From Bradyrhizobium frederickii (GTDB lineage: Bacteria > Pseudomonadota > Alphaproteobacteria > Rhizobiales > Xanthobacteraceae), in the NCBI RefSeq assembly GCF_004570865.1, contig NZ_SPQS01000012.1, positions 1-64,000 of the forward strand: a stretch of DNA of 64,000 bases. The letters run 5' to 3'. Made by a program: the position numbers and the translations under genes. A model generated the notes under the pieces. That model was not told where the DNA came from and did not search any database. It worked only from the letters and a program-made list of their open reading frames with translations. This document shows positions 51,934 through 61,856 of this stretch, in pieces (position 1 is the stretch's first letter; each line of letters starts with the position of its first letter).

Positions 51934-53553
51934 GCTCCGCAGCCCCGGCGCCTCCTGCCCGGTGCGCGCGACATATTCGGTGTAGCCGCCGCCGAACTGG
52001 TGGATGCCCTCCGGCGTCAGCTCCAGCACGCGGTTCGACAGCGTCGCCAGGAAATGCCGGTCGTGCGAGACGAACAGCATGGTGCCCTCGAAATCCGACA
52101 GCGCGTTGATCAGCATCTCCTTGGTGGCGAGGTCGAGATGGTTGGTCGGCTCGTCCAGCACCAGGAAGTTCGGCGGATCGAACAGCATCTTGGCCATCAC
52201 CAGCCGCGCCTTCTCGCCGCCGGACAGCACCCGGCAGCGCTTCTCGACGTCGTCGCCGGAGAAGCCGAAGCAGCCGGCAAGCGCGCGCAACGAGCCCTGC
52301 CCGGCGGTCGGAAATGCATATTCGAGCGACTCAAACACCGTCTGCTCGCCGTCGAGCAGGTCCATCGCGTGCTGGGCGAAATATCCCATCTTGACGCTGC
52401 CCCCAAGCGCCACCGTGCCCTTGTCAGGCTCGCTCGCGCCCGCGACCAGCTTGAGCAGCGTCGACTTGCCGGCACCGTTGACGCCCATCACGCACCAGCG
52501 CTCCCTGCGGCGGATCATGAAATCCAGCCCGTCATAGATGCGCTTGCTGCCGTATCCCTTGTGCACGCTCTTGAGCGCGACGACGTCCTCGCCCGAGCGC
52601 GGCGCCGGCGGGAAGTCGAACGCCACGCTCTGGCGGCGCCGCGGCGGCTCGACCCGCTCGATCTTGTCGAGCTTCTTCACCCGGCTCTGCACCTGCGCCG
52701 CATGCGAGGCGCGCGCCTTGAAGCGCTCGATGAACTTGATCTCCTTGGCGAGCATCGCCTGCTGGCGCTCGAACTGCGCCTGCTGCTGCTTCTCGTTCAG
52801 CGCGCGCTGCTGCTCGTAGAACTCGTAGTTGCCGGTGTAGGTGGTGAGCGAGCCTGAATCGATCTCGATCACCTTCGAGATCACGCGGTTGATGAACTCG
52901 CGGTCGTGCGAGGTCATCAGCAGCGCGCCTTCGTAATCGTGCAGGAATTTTTCCAGCCAGATCAGGCTTTCGAGGTCGAGATGGTTGCTCGGCTCGTCGA
53001 GCAGCATGACGTCGGGGCGCATCAAGAGGATGCGCGCCAGCGCCACGCGCATTTTCCAGCCGCCGGAGAGTTTTCCGACGTCGCCGTCCATCATCTCCTG
53101 GCTGAAGCCGAGGCCCGCCAGCGCCTCGCGCGCGCGGCCGTCGAGCGCATAGCCGTCGAGCTCCTCGAAGCGGTGCTGCACCTCGCCGTAGCGGGCGATG
53201 ATCTCGTCCATCTGGTCGGCCTTGTCAGGATCGGCCATCGCGGTCTCGAGCTCGCGCAGCTCGGCGGCGACCTCGCTGACCGGACCCGCGCCGTCCATCA
53301 CCTCGGCCACGGCGCTGCGGCCAGACATCTCGCCGACGTCCTGGTTGAAATAGCCGATGGTGATGCCGCGATCGACCGAGACCTGGCCCTCGTCGGGCAG
53401 GTCCTGGCCGGCGATCATCCGGAACAGCGTGCTCTTACCGGCGCCGTTTGGGCCGACGAGCCCGATCTTCTCGCCCTTGTTGAGGGCGGCGGAGGCTTCA
53501 ATGAACAGGATCTGGTGGCCGGCTTGCTTGCTGACGTTGTCGAGGCGGATCAT
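51931..53553 (-). CDS. ABC-F family ATP-binding protein
   Basis: 540 residues from the ATG at 53553 (MIRLDNVSKQAGHQILFIEA), with two ABC domains. Domain 1 has GPNGAGKSTL, LSGGWKMRVALARIL and LLDEPSNHLD. The interdomain linker is rich in Gln/Lys/Glu (QQRALNEKQQQAQFERQQAM). Domain 2 has GVNGAGKSTL, LSGGEKARLVMAKML and LDEPTNHLDL. There are no transmembrane segments. ABC-F proteins act on ribosomes in translation (EttA, Uup, YbiT types). A 15-residue longer frame from 53598 is less probable. Confidence 0.92.
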   Translation of the reverse strand: MIRLDNVSKQAGHQILFIEASAALNKGEKIGLVGPNGAGKSTLFRMIAGQDLPDEGQVSVDRGITIGYFNQDVGEMSGRSAVAEVMDGAGPVSEVAAELRELETAMADPDKADQMDEIIARYGEVQHRFEELDGYALDGRAREALAGLGFSQEMMDGDVGKLSGGWKMRVALARILLMRPDVMLLDEPSNHLDLESLIWLEKFLHDYEGALLMTSHDREFINRVISKVIEIDSGSLTTYTGNYEFYEQQRALNEKQQQAQFERQQAMLAKEIKFIERFKARASHAAQVQSRVKKLDKIERVEPPRRRQSVAFDFPPAPRSGEDVVALKSVHKGYGSKRIYDGLDFMIRRRERWCVMGVNGAGKSTLLKLVAGASEPDKGTVALGGSVKMGYFAQHAMDLLDGEQTVFESLEYAFPTAGQGSLRALAGCFGFSGDDVEKRCRVLSGGEKARLVMAKMLFDPPNFLVLDEPTNHLDLATKEMLINALSDFEGTMLFVSHDRHFLATLSNRVLELTPEGIHQFGGGYTEYVARTGQEAPGLRS

Positions 53554-53676
53554 GGGGTCATTAAAGGGGGATTTTTGCGTTGCAGCGTCATAGGCCATGC
53601 GGGCCCAGAGGGGAAGCCCGGCGCGGTACGGATCAGCCCTGTTCCGCAGCCAAATTCGCGCAATTCGACCCGCAAC

Positions 53677-55236
53677 TTAGGGCTTGTAGACCTCCACCGT
53701 CTGCATCATGCCCATCTCCTCATGGTTCATCATGTGGCAGTGGAGCATGTAGACACCGGTGAAATCGATGAAGCGCGAGCGGAACACGACCTGGCCGCCC
53801 TTGCGCTCCACGATCACGGAATCCCGCCATTCCGGCACGGCCAGCGCCTTACCGTTGACCGAGACGACCTGGAACGGATTGGTGTGGATGTGGAAGACGT
53901 GGTCGTCATGCTCATGCGTATTGACGATGGTCCATTCTTCGACCGCGCCCAGCTTGACCCGCTGATCGATGCGGCGGGGATCGAACTTCTTGCCGTCGAC
54001 GAAGAACTCGAACTCCTGCCAATGGCCGGCGGCATCGGCCTCCGGCGCGGTTGCCGACAAAGTCACCTTGCGACGGTTGGTGATTTCGGAATCCTTGATC
54101 GTGGCAAGCGGCGCCGGCGGCAGGGCGCGCGGCAGCTTCATGTCGATCGGCGCACCTGACACCACGACCCGCGCTAGCGGCCCGACGGGCGAAGGATGGC
54201 CCTGGTCGTAGGGCGCGGCGTTAAAGGCGTAGGTGCCGGGGCCGCCTGCCTTCACCAGAATGTCCGCGCGCTGGCCGGGCGCGATCAGGACCTGCTTGAG
54301 CGGTTGCATGGCGCCGAGCTGGATGCCGTCATAGGCGATCGCATGCAGATCGTGCTTTTCCAGGTCGAGCAGCATGTCGTCCTGATAAGCGGCATTGAGG
54401 ATGCGCCACCGCTGTACCTCGCCGGGTCGCATGTCGATCATTGGCCGGCGCTGGCCGTTGATAGCGAGAAAGCGCGTCGCGGTCTCGGGAAACAGCGTCT
54501 CGAAATTCTCGACCATGCCGTTGGCGTCGTAGACCACCTGGGTGAGCACCATGAGGCGTTCGCGGGCTGTCGCGATCTCGGGAACGTCGGCGAAATCGCC
54601 CTCGATGACGACGGCACCGACCATGCCGGAGGACATCTGAATGTCGGCGCTGCCGTGGTGATGCGGGTGATACCAGTAGGTGCCCCTCGTGTGGTCGGCC
54701 GGCAGGGTGATCTCGATGTTGTAGCTGCGGCCCGGTGCCATGGAGCGCATGACATTGTCGGCAATCCCGCTCGGGCTGGTATGCGCGCCGTGGAAATGGA
54801 AATTGGTGTTGTTGAACTGGTGCGGATGGCTGATGTCGGCCGGCATTCCATCGCGGTTCGGCGGCAGGTCGTTGATCATCTTGATGCGGAGGGTCTCGCC
54901 GGGCTTCATGCGCAGGGTCGGCCCGGGGCTGCCGCCTTCATAGGACCTGACATAGAGCCTGACGCCGCCGATCTGGCGATAGGCGTAGCCAACACGCAGG
55001 GTCGTGCTCAGCAGGCCATTGACGGACCGCCGCACCTCGGGCTCGAGCAGCGGCTGATCCATGGCGGGAACCGGGGTTTCCGGAACCATCCCCATCGTCG
55101 GCGACATGTCCGCGGTGTGGGACATGCCCGCATGGTCGTGCGCGGCATGCTGGGCCTTCGCGCTGCCTGCGACCAGCGACATCGCGCCCGCCTTGAGACC
55201 GTAATCGAGCAATTGGCGCCGCGAGAGCTTTGTCAT
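53677..55236 (-). CDS. Tat-exported multicopper oxidase
   Basis: 519 residues from the ATG at 55236 (MTKLSRRQLLDYGLKAGAMS, a Tat signal with SRRQLL). Copper ligand motifs in order: HFHGAHTSPSG, YWYHPHHHGSADI, HVFHIHTNPF and HCHMMNHEEMGMM, covering the T1 site and trinuclear T2/T3 cluster. A His/Met-rich segment (HAAHDHAGMSHTADMSPTMG) near the N-terminus may bind copper. Laccase- or CueO-like oxidase in the periplasm; substrate and partner unknown. Divergent from the molybdenum hydroxylase operon. Confidence 0.92.
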   Translation of the reverse strand: MTKLSRRQLLDYGLKAGAMSLVAGSAKAQHAAHDHAGMSHTADMSPTMGMVPETPVPAMDQPLLEPEVRRSVNGLLSTTLRVGYAYRQIGGVRLYVRSYEGGSPGPTLRMKPGETLRIKMINDLPPNRDGMPADISHPHQFNNTNFHFHGAHTSPSGIADNVMRSMAPGRSYNIEITLPADHTRGTYWYHPHHHGSADIQMSSGMVGAVVIEGDFADVPEIATARERLMVLTQVVYDANGMVENFETLFPETATRFLAINGQRRPMIDMRPGEVQRWRILNAAYQDDMLLDLEKHDLHAIAYDGIQLGAMQPLKQVLIAPGQRADILVKAGGPGTYAFNAAPYDQGHPSPVGPLARVVVSGAPIDMKLPRALPPAPLATIKDSEITNRRKVTLSATAPEADAAGHWQEFEFFVDGKKFDPRRIDQRVKLGAVEEWTIVNTHEHDDHVFHIHTNPFQVVSVNGKALAVPEWRDSVIVERKGGQVVFRSRFIDFTGVYMLHCHMMNHEEMGMMQTVEVYKP

Positions 55237-55512
55237 ATCCGCTCTGACTGGAGAGACGTCGTTCGGATCGTGCTGCATTTGAGTTTCGCTCCCGTTACCG
55301 ATCCGTCTTCAGTTTGATTCGATCCTAAGGCAAGCGCGAAAGGACGATTCCGTCCGGGAACCGCGTTGCATGCACCGGTTGTAAACGCCATGCCCCTCTT
55401 TATCGTCGCATGACGAATCACGATGGATTCGAGCTAGCATTGGCGCGGACCTTCCGGGCATCGATGCCGTGGGCATCGTGATGTCCTCGAAACTCTGTAC
55501 AAGGATCTGATC

Positions 55513-58284
55513 ATGGAGCCTTCGCGACGCGAGTTCGTGAAGTGGTTGTCGGCGGGAGGCATCTCGGTCAGTCTGTCGCATCTTGCTTCGGCGACGACAG
55601 CTCCCTTCGCAGCCCACGAGACGCTGCCCGGACGCGGCAAGTTCAATCCCGCGACCAAGGGCGCCGGCCGTGTCGACGCCGTCGCCAAGGTCACCGGCGC
55701 GAAGCTTTACGCCTCCGACTTCCGGGCCAACGATCTCGCTGGCTGGCCGCAGGCCACCTCGCACGCTATCCTGGTCCGCGCCAACGACGCCACGCACGTC
55801 TATACCGGCATGGATCTCGCGCGCCTTGGCGGCGCACTCAAGCCGTCGGTGGTGGTGACTGCCGCTGATCTCGACCGGATCGGGACGCAGGTGCCGGAAT
55901 TCTATGCGGGCGACCTGTTCTGTCCGGTCGGCAAGACGCCGCTCTATCTCGGCCAGCCGGTCGCGCTTTTGATCTTCGAAAAGTTCGACGCCTTCGACCA
56001 GGCGCGTCTCGCGCTGCGGGAGGGCACGTTCGTCCAATTCGGCGAGGAGACCGGGCCCGTCGTCGTGCCCGATTATGGGGCCTTCCGCTTCACCCGCGTG
56101 GCAGGTCCTTCGCCTGACAAGCCGGATGTCTATTCCCCGCTCCAGGCGGGCTGGGTCTCGCCCAAGAAGGTGCAGAGCGCGGCGCTGCCGGTGTGGTCAC
56201 CCCTCGCGAAGGAAATGCCGGCGGATTACGCCAAGGCGGCGAGACATGGCGAGCAGATCCGCGCCGAGCTCGCCGCAGACGACGCCTCGCTGCTGGTGCT
56301 CGACCGCGAGTTCGAGACGCAATCGGTCGACCCGATGTTCCTGGAGCCGGAATGCGGGCTCGCCTGGTACGACGGCAAGGGTGGCAATCTCGAACTGCTG
56401 CTTGGCGTCCAGTCGCCCTACGAGGCGGCGGAGTCGATCGCGCATCTGTTTGGCAAGGCCCGCGCGCCCTACAAGCCGGCGCACATCAACGCGCAGTTCG
56501 CCCATGTTGGCGGCGGTTTTGGTGGCCGCGATCACACGCCTTTCATTCTCTATGTTGCGCTCGCGGCGGTCTGCTTTGCCGGTAGGCCCGTGCGGCTGGC
56601 GCATGACCGCTACCAGCAGTTTCAGGGCGGCATCAAGCGCCACTCGATCAAGATGCGCTCGCGCATCGGCATCGATCGCGCGACCGGCAAGATCAAGGCG
56701 TTCGCCGCCGATCACGTGCTCGACGGCGGCGGGCTCGCCCATTTCTCGGCCAGCGTCGCCGTCGTCGCGGGCACCGGCGCGATCGGCATCTACGACATTC
56801 CGAAGGTCGACGTCAGGACCGTCGCGGTGCACTCGCGCGGCGTGAGCGCGGGCTCGATGCGTGGCTACGGCATCCTGCAAGCCATGACGGCGCTGGAGGT
56901 CCTGATCGACGAGGCGGCGTCCGAGCTCAAGCGCGATCCGATCGAATTCCGGCGGCGCAATGCGCTGCCCCAGAACGGTCGGACCATGACGGGCAATCCC
57001 TATATCGTCTCGGTGCGCACGCCCGAAATCCTCGACAAGCTCGAGAAGCATCCGATCTGGCAGCAGCGGGCACAATTCAAGCAGACGTCGTCGGATCGGT
57101 TGGTCGGCACCGGCGTCGCCTGCGTGACGAAAGACTATGGCTCCGGCGCGGACGCTTCGCTCGGACGCGTGGAGCTTGCCCCCGACGGCAAGATCGCAAT
57201 CTATTGCGATCATGTCGAGATGGGCAACGGCATCGGTACGGCGCTGGCCAACCGGGTCGCAAGCCATCTCGGCGTCATCGCCGATGAGGTCTCGGTCGCC
57301 CGCGTCGATAGCTATGACGTACTCGGGCTGGTCACGTCCGGCGATCCCTCCACCATGGACCAGAAAACCCAGGATGCCGCGGAGAAAAATCCGCGCTGGG
57401 TGCCCGCGATTAGCTCTCCGACTAGCTCCTCGATCGGCGCGCATGTCGGCACGCATTCCTCCGCCGAAGCCGCCCGCGTCATTTTCCGCTTCGGCCTGTG
57501 GCCGGCAGCGCTTGAGCTGTGGCGCATCGCAAGGACTGATCCGCGCGCGCGCCAACGGGACGCCGCAAGCTGGCAGAATGGGCAGCTGACCATGCCCGGT
57601 CTCGAACCGCTGGCGCTGCCGGTACTGGCCGCAACAGCTCATGCGCGCGGCTTCGTTACCGGTGCGGTTGCGCACAGCTTCTCGCGCTGGGCGTGGTCGC
57701 GGGCACGCTTTCCGCTGTTCGGCGAGCAATACCGCGCCGACATCGACGCGCTTGCGATCCGCCGCGGCAACGGTAAGTTCGAGCGGATCAACCGAACCAG
57801 CGTGAAGTTTCCGCCGACCGACAACAACCGGATCGGCACCGCCTACACCTCGATGTGCGGCACGGTCGTCCGCGTCGAGATCGAGCGCGCGACGGGCGCC
57901 TTGCGTATCGCCAAGGCCTACAGCGTGCTCGAATGCGGCACCGCACTCGTACCCGAGGTGGTGATGGGCCAGGCCCAGGGCGGCTTCGCCATGGGCGTCG
58001 GCTACGCGCTTCTGGAACATTTGCCGCCGTTCGAGAGCGGACCGGGCGGCGGCGATTGGAATCTCGGCCGCTATCTGGTCGCTCGCGGCTCCGACCTGCC
58101 GCTCCGCGATCTCGAGATCGAGATGCTAAAGCCGCAGACGCCAGACGAAGCACCGAAGGGCATGGCGGAGGTCGTGATGATCCCGATTGTGCCGGCGCTC
58201 ATCAACGCCATCTACGACGCCACCGGCCATCGCTTCCGCTCGCTGCCGGTCAGCTCAAGCCTTTTGAAGGGAGTGCTCGCGTGA
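55513..58284 (+). CDS. Xanthine dehydrogenase-type molybdopterin-binding large subunit
   Basis: 923 residues. A Tat signal (MEPSRREFVKWLSAGG) sends the enzyme to the periplasm. Molybdopterin sites: GGGFGGRDH, GSMRGYG and the C-terminal KGMAEVVMIP segment with the catalytic Glu, as in aldehyde or isoquinoline oxidoreductases. A variable middle region (AISSPTSSSIGAHVGTHSSA and nearby) is lineage specific. It overlaps the 2Fe-2S gene by 4 bases (GTGA). Substrate is an aldehyde or N-heterocycle by family; not resolved here. Confidence 0.92.
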   Translation: MEPSRREFVKWLSAGGISVSLSHLASATTAPFAAHETLPGRGKFNPATKGAGRVDAVAKVTGAKLYASDFRANDLAGWPQATSHAILVRANDATHVYTGMDLARLGGALKPSVVVTAADLDRIGTQVPEFYAGDLFCPVGKTPLYLGQPVALLIFEKFDAFDQARLALREGTFVQFGEETGPVVVPDYGAFRFTRVAGPSPDKPDVYSPLQAGWVSPKKVQSAALPVWSPLAKEMPADYAKAARHGEQIRAELAADDASLLVLDREFETQSVDPMFLEPECGLAWYDGKGGNLELLLGVQSPYEAAESIAHLFGKARAPYKPAHINAQFAHVGGGFGGRDHTPFILYVALAAVCFAGRPVRLAHDRYQQFQGGIKRHSIKMRSRIGIDRATGKIKAFAADHVLDGGGLAHFSASVAVVAGTGAIGIYDIPKVDVRTVAVHSRGVSAGSMRGYGILQAMTALEVLIDEAASELKRDPIEFRRRNALPQNGRTMTGNPYIVSVRTPEILDKLEKHPIWQQRAQFKQTSSDRLVGTGVACVTKDYGSGADASLGRVELAPDGKIAIYCDHVEMGNGIGTALANRVASHLGVIADEVSVARVDSYDVLGLVTSGDPSTMDQKTQDAAEKNPRWVPAISSPTSSSIGAHVGTHSSAEAARVIFRFGLWPAALELWRIARTDPRARQRDAASWQNGQLTMPGLEPLALPVLAATAHARGFVTGAVAHSFSRWAWSRARFPLFGEQYRADIDALAIRRGNGKFERINRTSVKFPPTDNNRIGTAYTSMCGTVVRVEIERATGALRIAKAYSVLECGTALVPEVVMGQAQGGFAMGVGYALLEHLPPFESGPGGGDWNLGRYLVARGSDLPLRDLEIEMLKPQTPDEAPKGMAEVVMIPIVPALINAIYDATGHRFRSLPVSSSLLKGVLA

Positions 58285-58805
58285 CGACCCTCAGCCTCAC
58301 CATCAACGGCCAGAAGCACGGCCCGATGGACGTCCGCGACGATCTCTCGATGAACGATTTTCTGCGCGAGATGCTCGGCATGACCGGGACCAAGTTCGGC
58401 TGCGGCGCCGCACAATGCCTGAGCTGCGCCATCATCGTCGACGCGCCCGATGGCACCAGCTACACCAGCCCGACCTGCATCGCGCCGGCCGTGAACTTCG
58501 ACGGCAAGTCGATCCGCACCGTCGAGGGTCACGCCAAGGACGGCCAGCTCTCGGCGCTGCAAAAGGCCTTCGTCGATCATTTCGCGTTTCAGTGCGGCTA
58601 CTGCACGGCGGGCTTCCTCAACGAAGGACAGGTCCTGCTCGAACGTCTCGCACGCGCGCCGGTGCCGCGCGAGGCTCTGGAGCAGACGATCGCGGACGCC
58701 CTTGATGGCCATCTCTGCCGCTGCACCGGCTACATCAAATATCACGAGGCGGTGCGCGACGTGATCCTCGCCGATTCAAACCGCTACCTCATCGCCACCA
58801 AGTGA
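58281..58805 (+). CDS. 2Fe-2S subunit of the molybdenum hydroxylase
   Basis: 174 residues from GTG 58281, which overlaps the large-subunit stop. Plant-type cluster: [10 protein letters not shown] with the further Cys at SPTCIAP; second cluster: CGYCTAGF and CRCTGY, the standard four-helix domain. It carries electrons from the Mo centre to the cytochrome. No signal peptide, so it is probably co-exported with the Tat-targeted large subunit (hitchhiker export). Confidence 0.92.
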   Translation: MTTLSLTINGQKHGPMDVRDDLSMNDFLREMLGMTGTKFGCGAAQCLSCAIIVDAPDGTSYTSPTCIAPAVNFDGKSIRTVEGHAKDGQLSALQKAFVDHFAFQCGYCTAGFLNEGQVLLERLARAPVPREALEQTIADALDGHLCRCTGYIKYHEAVRDVILADSNRYLIATK

Positions 58806-58813
58806 CACGAGCC

Positions 58814-59431
58814 ATGTTCTCTGACGCGCGCTTCAAGACGATGGCCGTGATCGCGGCGCTCGCCAGCAGCCTTTGCGCGGGCTACGCGGCCTCCGAAACA
58901 GCGAGCCATGTCCTGGCGTCGCCCGACAGCTTTGCCAACATCACCGATGTCGAAAAGCGCTCGGCGGCGATCTTCACCGAGCTCGGAAAGGTTCTGACGC
59001 ACCCGCGCTGCACCAACTGCCATCCGGCCGGCGACAGCCCGCGGCAAGGCGACAATCCCCGCCTGCATCAGCCGCCAGTCACGCGCGGCGCTGACGGCCA
59101 CGGGCTCGAGCCGATGCGCTGCCACACCTGCCACCAGAAGGCCAATTTCGAGCCCGGCCGCATGCCCGGACATCCCGAATGGCATCTCGCCCCGCGCGAG
59201 ATGGCCTGGGAGGGCAAGACCGCCGGCGAGATCTGCGAGCAGATCAGGGACCCCAAGCGCAATGGCGGGCGCAAGGTGGAAGAGCTGATCGACCACATCG
59301 GCAAAGACACGCTGGTCGGCTGGGCCTGGCAACCCGGCTTCGGCCGCTCGCCCGTACCGGGCACGCAACAACAGGCCGGCGCGCTGGTCGAGGCCTGGGT
59401 GAAGGCGGGGGCGGCCTGTCCGGCACCGTGA
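58814..59431 (+). CDS. Diheme c-type cytochrome, electron acceptor of the molybdenum hydroxylase
   Basis: 205 residues from the ATG at 58814; a GTG at 58802 would overlap the 2Fe-2S stop and add 4 residues. An N-terminal signal ([19 protein letters not shown]) precedes two heme motifs, CTNCH and CHTCH, in helical sequence ([20 protein letters not shown]). Third gene of the operon, so it most likely passes electrons from the 2Fe-2S subunit to the respiratory chain. Confidence 0.88.
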   Translation: MFSDARFKTMAVIAALASSLCAGYAASETASHVLASPDSFANITDVEKRSAAIFTELGKVLTHPRCTNCHPAGDSPRQGDNPRLHQPPVTRGADGHGLEPMRCHTCHQKANFEPGRMPGHPEWHLAPREMAWEGKTAGEICEQIRDPKRNGGRKVEELIDHIGKDTLVGWAWQPGFGRSPVPGTQQQAGALVEAWVKAGAACPAP

Positions 59432-59518
59432 TGAGGCTGGCGCAAGTCCTCATAATCGTCGGCTTGAATGCTGAACGGACACGGCCCATGTCCGCGCGGG
59501 CCAATCGAGTTTGTGAGC

Positions 59519-60223
59519 CTACGCCCTTCGCATGAGCTTGAGCGACGCCGCGAGCCGCAGGCTGCGCTTGCCCGCCAGCGCGATGCCTTCGAGCTCGCCG
59601 CTGTCTTCCGTGCAGGTCCCCGAGAAGCCGATCCCGACCTCGAAGCCGCCGAACACGGGATTCTCGCCCTTCGCCGGCGTGTGCTCCTGGTTCAGCATCT
59701 CGCCCTTCCAGCGGCCGTCCGCGGAAGAATAGGAGCCGAGATAATAGAAGAACGCATCGCCGCCGAGGATGCGGCCGTCGATCAGCAGCATCACGCCGGA
59801 GAGGCCGGCCTCGACGCCGTCGAGCGCGCGCAGGCTCATCCCGTAGAGCCCGTTGGCGATGCCGCCCTGCCCGATCGTGCCGCGCGGCGGCAGCGCGCCA
59901 TCGTCGAGCCGGGTGAGATTGGCCCAGAAATGCGCGCCCGGCATGGTGTCGGCGCCACCCTGCAGGCGGATCTGATCGCCGATCAGCCGCCCTCGCGCAC
60001 CGATCCTGGCGACGTCCGCGCCCATCAGCGGCTTGTAGTTGGGATCGAGATTATGCCGCTCGGTGATCACCTCGGCGACGATCTCGCCGTCACGCTCGGC
60101 ATAGGTGCCGAGATGCGCGAAGCCCGAATTGCCGCCCAGCATCTTGCCGTCATGCAGGCACATGATGCTGCGTCCGAACGCGTCGTTGACGCCGTATTCA
60201 ACCTTGTAGAGTCCGTCCAGCAA
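59519..60223 (-). CDS. Double GrlR-like domain protein, paralog 1
   Basis: 234 residues from TTG 60223 (MLDGLYKVEYG). Two copies of a GrlR-like fold, residues 1-115 and 130-234, each with a DGLY(S/K) start and a GG...FYYLGSY/FAHLGTY core; the second has GVMLLIDGRILGGDAFFYYL. GrlR is a small regulator of type III secretion in enteric pathogens; this tandem form is not clearly linked to that process. It shares the architecture and much of the sequence with 62559-63260. The upstream ATG at 60271 would add 16 residues without homology. Not obviously in an operon. Confidence 0.72.
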   Translation of the reverse strand: MLDGLYKVEYGVNDAFGRSIMCLHDGKMLGGNSGFAHLGTYAERDGEIVAEVITERHNLDPNYKPLMGADVARIGARGRLIGDQIRLQGGADTMPGAHFWANLTRLDDGALPPRGTIGQGGIANGLYGMSLRALDGVEAGLSGVMLLIDGRILGGDAFFYYLGSYSSADGRWKGEMLNQEHTPAKGENPVFGGFEVGIGFSGTCTEDSGELEGIALAGKRSLRLAASLKLMRRA

Positions 60224-60340
60224 CGTCTTGAACCCGCAAAATCGGAAAGCAAATTGCCGGCTACCTAGCATCGCCGCCGCATTGAAGCCACCGGCTTTTC
60301 CGCGCAGCGCCGGCCACGAAACGCACGTCCGCCACGATGC

Positions 60341-60440
60341 CATTATGCCCCTGTTTTGCCCGACGGGTCAAATCGACTTCGAAAAATCCGCATGCGTGTG
60401 ATTTCAACGGCTTGGCTACTGTGCATGGGGTTGTTTTTCG
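60341..60440. repeat. Dispersed repeat family E, copy 2
   Basis: TTATGCCCCTGTTTTGCCCG at the left and GGCTACTGTGCATGGGGTTG at the right match the ends of the copy at 16111-16210, in the same orientation. Confidence 0.8.
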
Positions 60441-60508
60441 ACTTTTGTCTCCGGCTCGCGAAAAAGATCAGGCTTGAACCGGCCTCCGCCGAGGCGCGAC
60501 CAACCGGC

Positions 60509-60967
60509 ATGGATACGAGACCGCAATCAGCCGAGGACGAGCTCAGCGCGATCATCGCCAGCGCCGCAAAGCAGCAGCTGCTCGATGCGGCATACGGGCT
60601 CTGGCGCCAGCGCTACCGCCTCGACACGATCGCGTGCCGTCCGACCGCCGAAGAGATCCGCATCAACCGCACCCTCACCCCGGAGCAGTTCGGCGCCAAG
60701 TACCGCTGGGAACGCGAGCATGCGCATGAGGGGCCGATGTTCGGCTATGTGAAGCGTGCCCATCCGCGCGCCGACGATCAGGCGATCCGGCAGGCGATCA
60801 TCACCGCCGTCAAATTCGAAGACGAGTACAACAAGCACTTCGACTGGAACGGCGATTTCTGGGATTGCGTGGTGCGCGCGGTAGCACAAGCCGCGCGAAT
60901 ATATCCCGACTATCTCGAGACCACCTACCGCGACGCCCGCAACGATCTCGCCTACTACATGAAGTGA
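60509..60967 (+). CDS. Soluble protein of unknown function
   Basis: 152 residues from the ATG at 60509. It is helical and charged, with SAIIASAAKQQLLDAAYGLW, TLTPEQFGAKYRWEREHAHE and a C-terminal FDWNGDFWDCVVRAVAQAAR segment. The frame extends up to 60356 but that part is repeat E, not protein. No known family, though it resembles conserved Bradyrhizobium proteins. Confidence 0.65.
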   Translation: MDTRPQSAEDELSAIIASAAKQQLLDAAYGLWRQRYRLDTIACRPTAEEIRINRTLTPEQFGAKYRWEREHAHEGPMFGYVKRAHPRADDQAIRQAIITAVKFEDEYNKHFDWNGDFWDCVVRAVAQAARIYPDYLETTYRDARNDLAYYMK

Positions 60968-61002
60968 GCCGGCCGGGCTCTGCCCTGACCGGGAGATGTG
61001 GA

Positions 61003-61824
61003 TCAGAAGCACAGCGTGGTGACGAGCTTGCCCTGCTTGTCCTTGATCGCATAGGGACAGCGAATGCGCTCCAGCGCCTTCTTGGCGTCCTCGTCGCCGA
61101 GCGCCGCGGCACGCTCGTAATAGGCCTTCGCGGCGTCCTTGTCCTTGGGGCCGCCCCGGCCTTCCTGTGCGAAGGCACCCATCCGCTCCAATGCACCGGG
61201 ATGGTTTTGTGCCGCCGCCTTCTCGAACAGCGCACGCGCCGCGACCTCGTCCTTCGCGCCACCCGAGCCTTCGGAGAGCATCAGGCCGAGCTGGTACTGC
61301 GCTTCCGCGTTGGTCTCGGCAGCCCTGCCGAGCAGCGCGCGCGCCTGCGCGGGATCGGCCGGCGCGGCGCCACCTGCGCCGCCGAGCGCGGCGAGATTGC
61401 TGACGCCACGGGGGTTGCCGGCCTGCGCCGCCTTCTCGAACAACTTTCGCGCTTGCGCCTCGTCCTTGGCAACGCCCGCGCCGGTGGCATAGGCCACGCC
61501 GAGTTCGACCATGGCCGCGCTAGATCCCTTGTCGGCGGCCTTGCGCCAGGCCGCGATCGCCTCTCCGGTCTGCCGGTTGGCCGCATAGGCGCGGCCGAGC
61601 GCGAACATCGCGCGCCGCGAGGATGGCGCGGCCTGCTTGCAGAACCTGATCGCCGTTGCAATGTCGGAGGCCGCGATCTCCGCCACGCCCCTCACGTCGG
61701 CCGGCTTGTCGGGATCGCTGGGATCGGCGGCGACCCGGTCGCACAGAACGAGATCGGCCGATTGCGCCTGCGCCGTCAGGGGCACGGCGAGCGCGAACAG
61801 CATGGCAAGGAGGTAAGTCCGCAT
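61003..61824 (-). CDS. Secreted Sel1-repeat protein
   Basis: 273 residues from the ATG at 61824. A signal peptide (MRTYLLAMLFALAVPLTAQA) is followed by four to five Sel1-like units of about 36 residues such as AMVELGVAYATGAGVAKDEAQARKL (in two pieces) and YQLGLMLSEGSGGAKDEVAA. The Sel1 fold mediates protein contacts in the periplasm. It ends with an unusual KDKQGKLVTTLCF. Last of the apparent operon with the binding protein and GrlR-like protein. Confidence 0.85.
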   Translation of the reverse strand: MRTYLLAMLFALAVPLTAQAQSADLVLCDRVAADPSDPDKPADVRGVAEIAASDIATAIRFCKQAAPSSRRAMFALGRAYAANRQTGEAIAAWRKAADKGSSAAMVELGVAYATGAGVAKDEAQARKLFEKAAQAGNPRGVSNLAALGGAGGAAPADPAQARALLGRAAETNAEAQYQLGLMLSEGSGGAKDEVAARALFEKAAAQNHPGALERMGAFAQEGRGGPKDKDAAKAYYERAAALGDEDAKKALERIRCPYAIKDKQGKLVTTLCF

Positions 61825-61856
61825 GAGCACCACGTTGCGTCCCCGTTCCGGCAAAT

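Noticed and set aside
56197-58020. 607-codon minus-strand ORF
   Set aside because: Shadow of the molybdenum hydroxylase large subunit.
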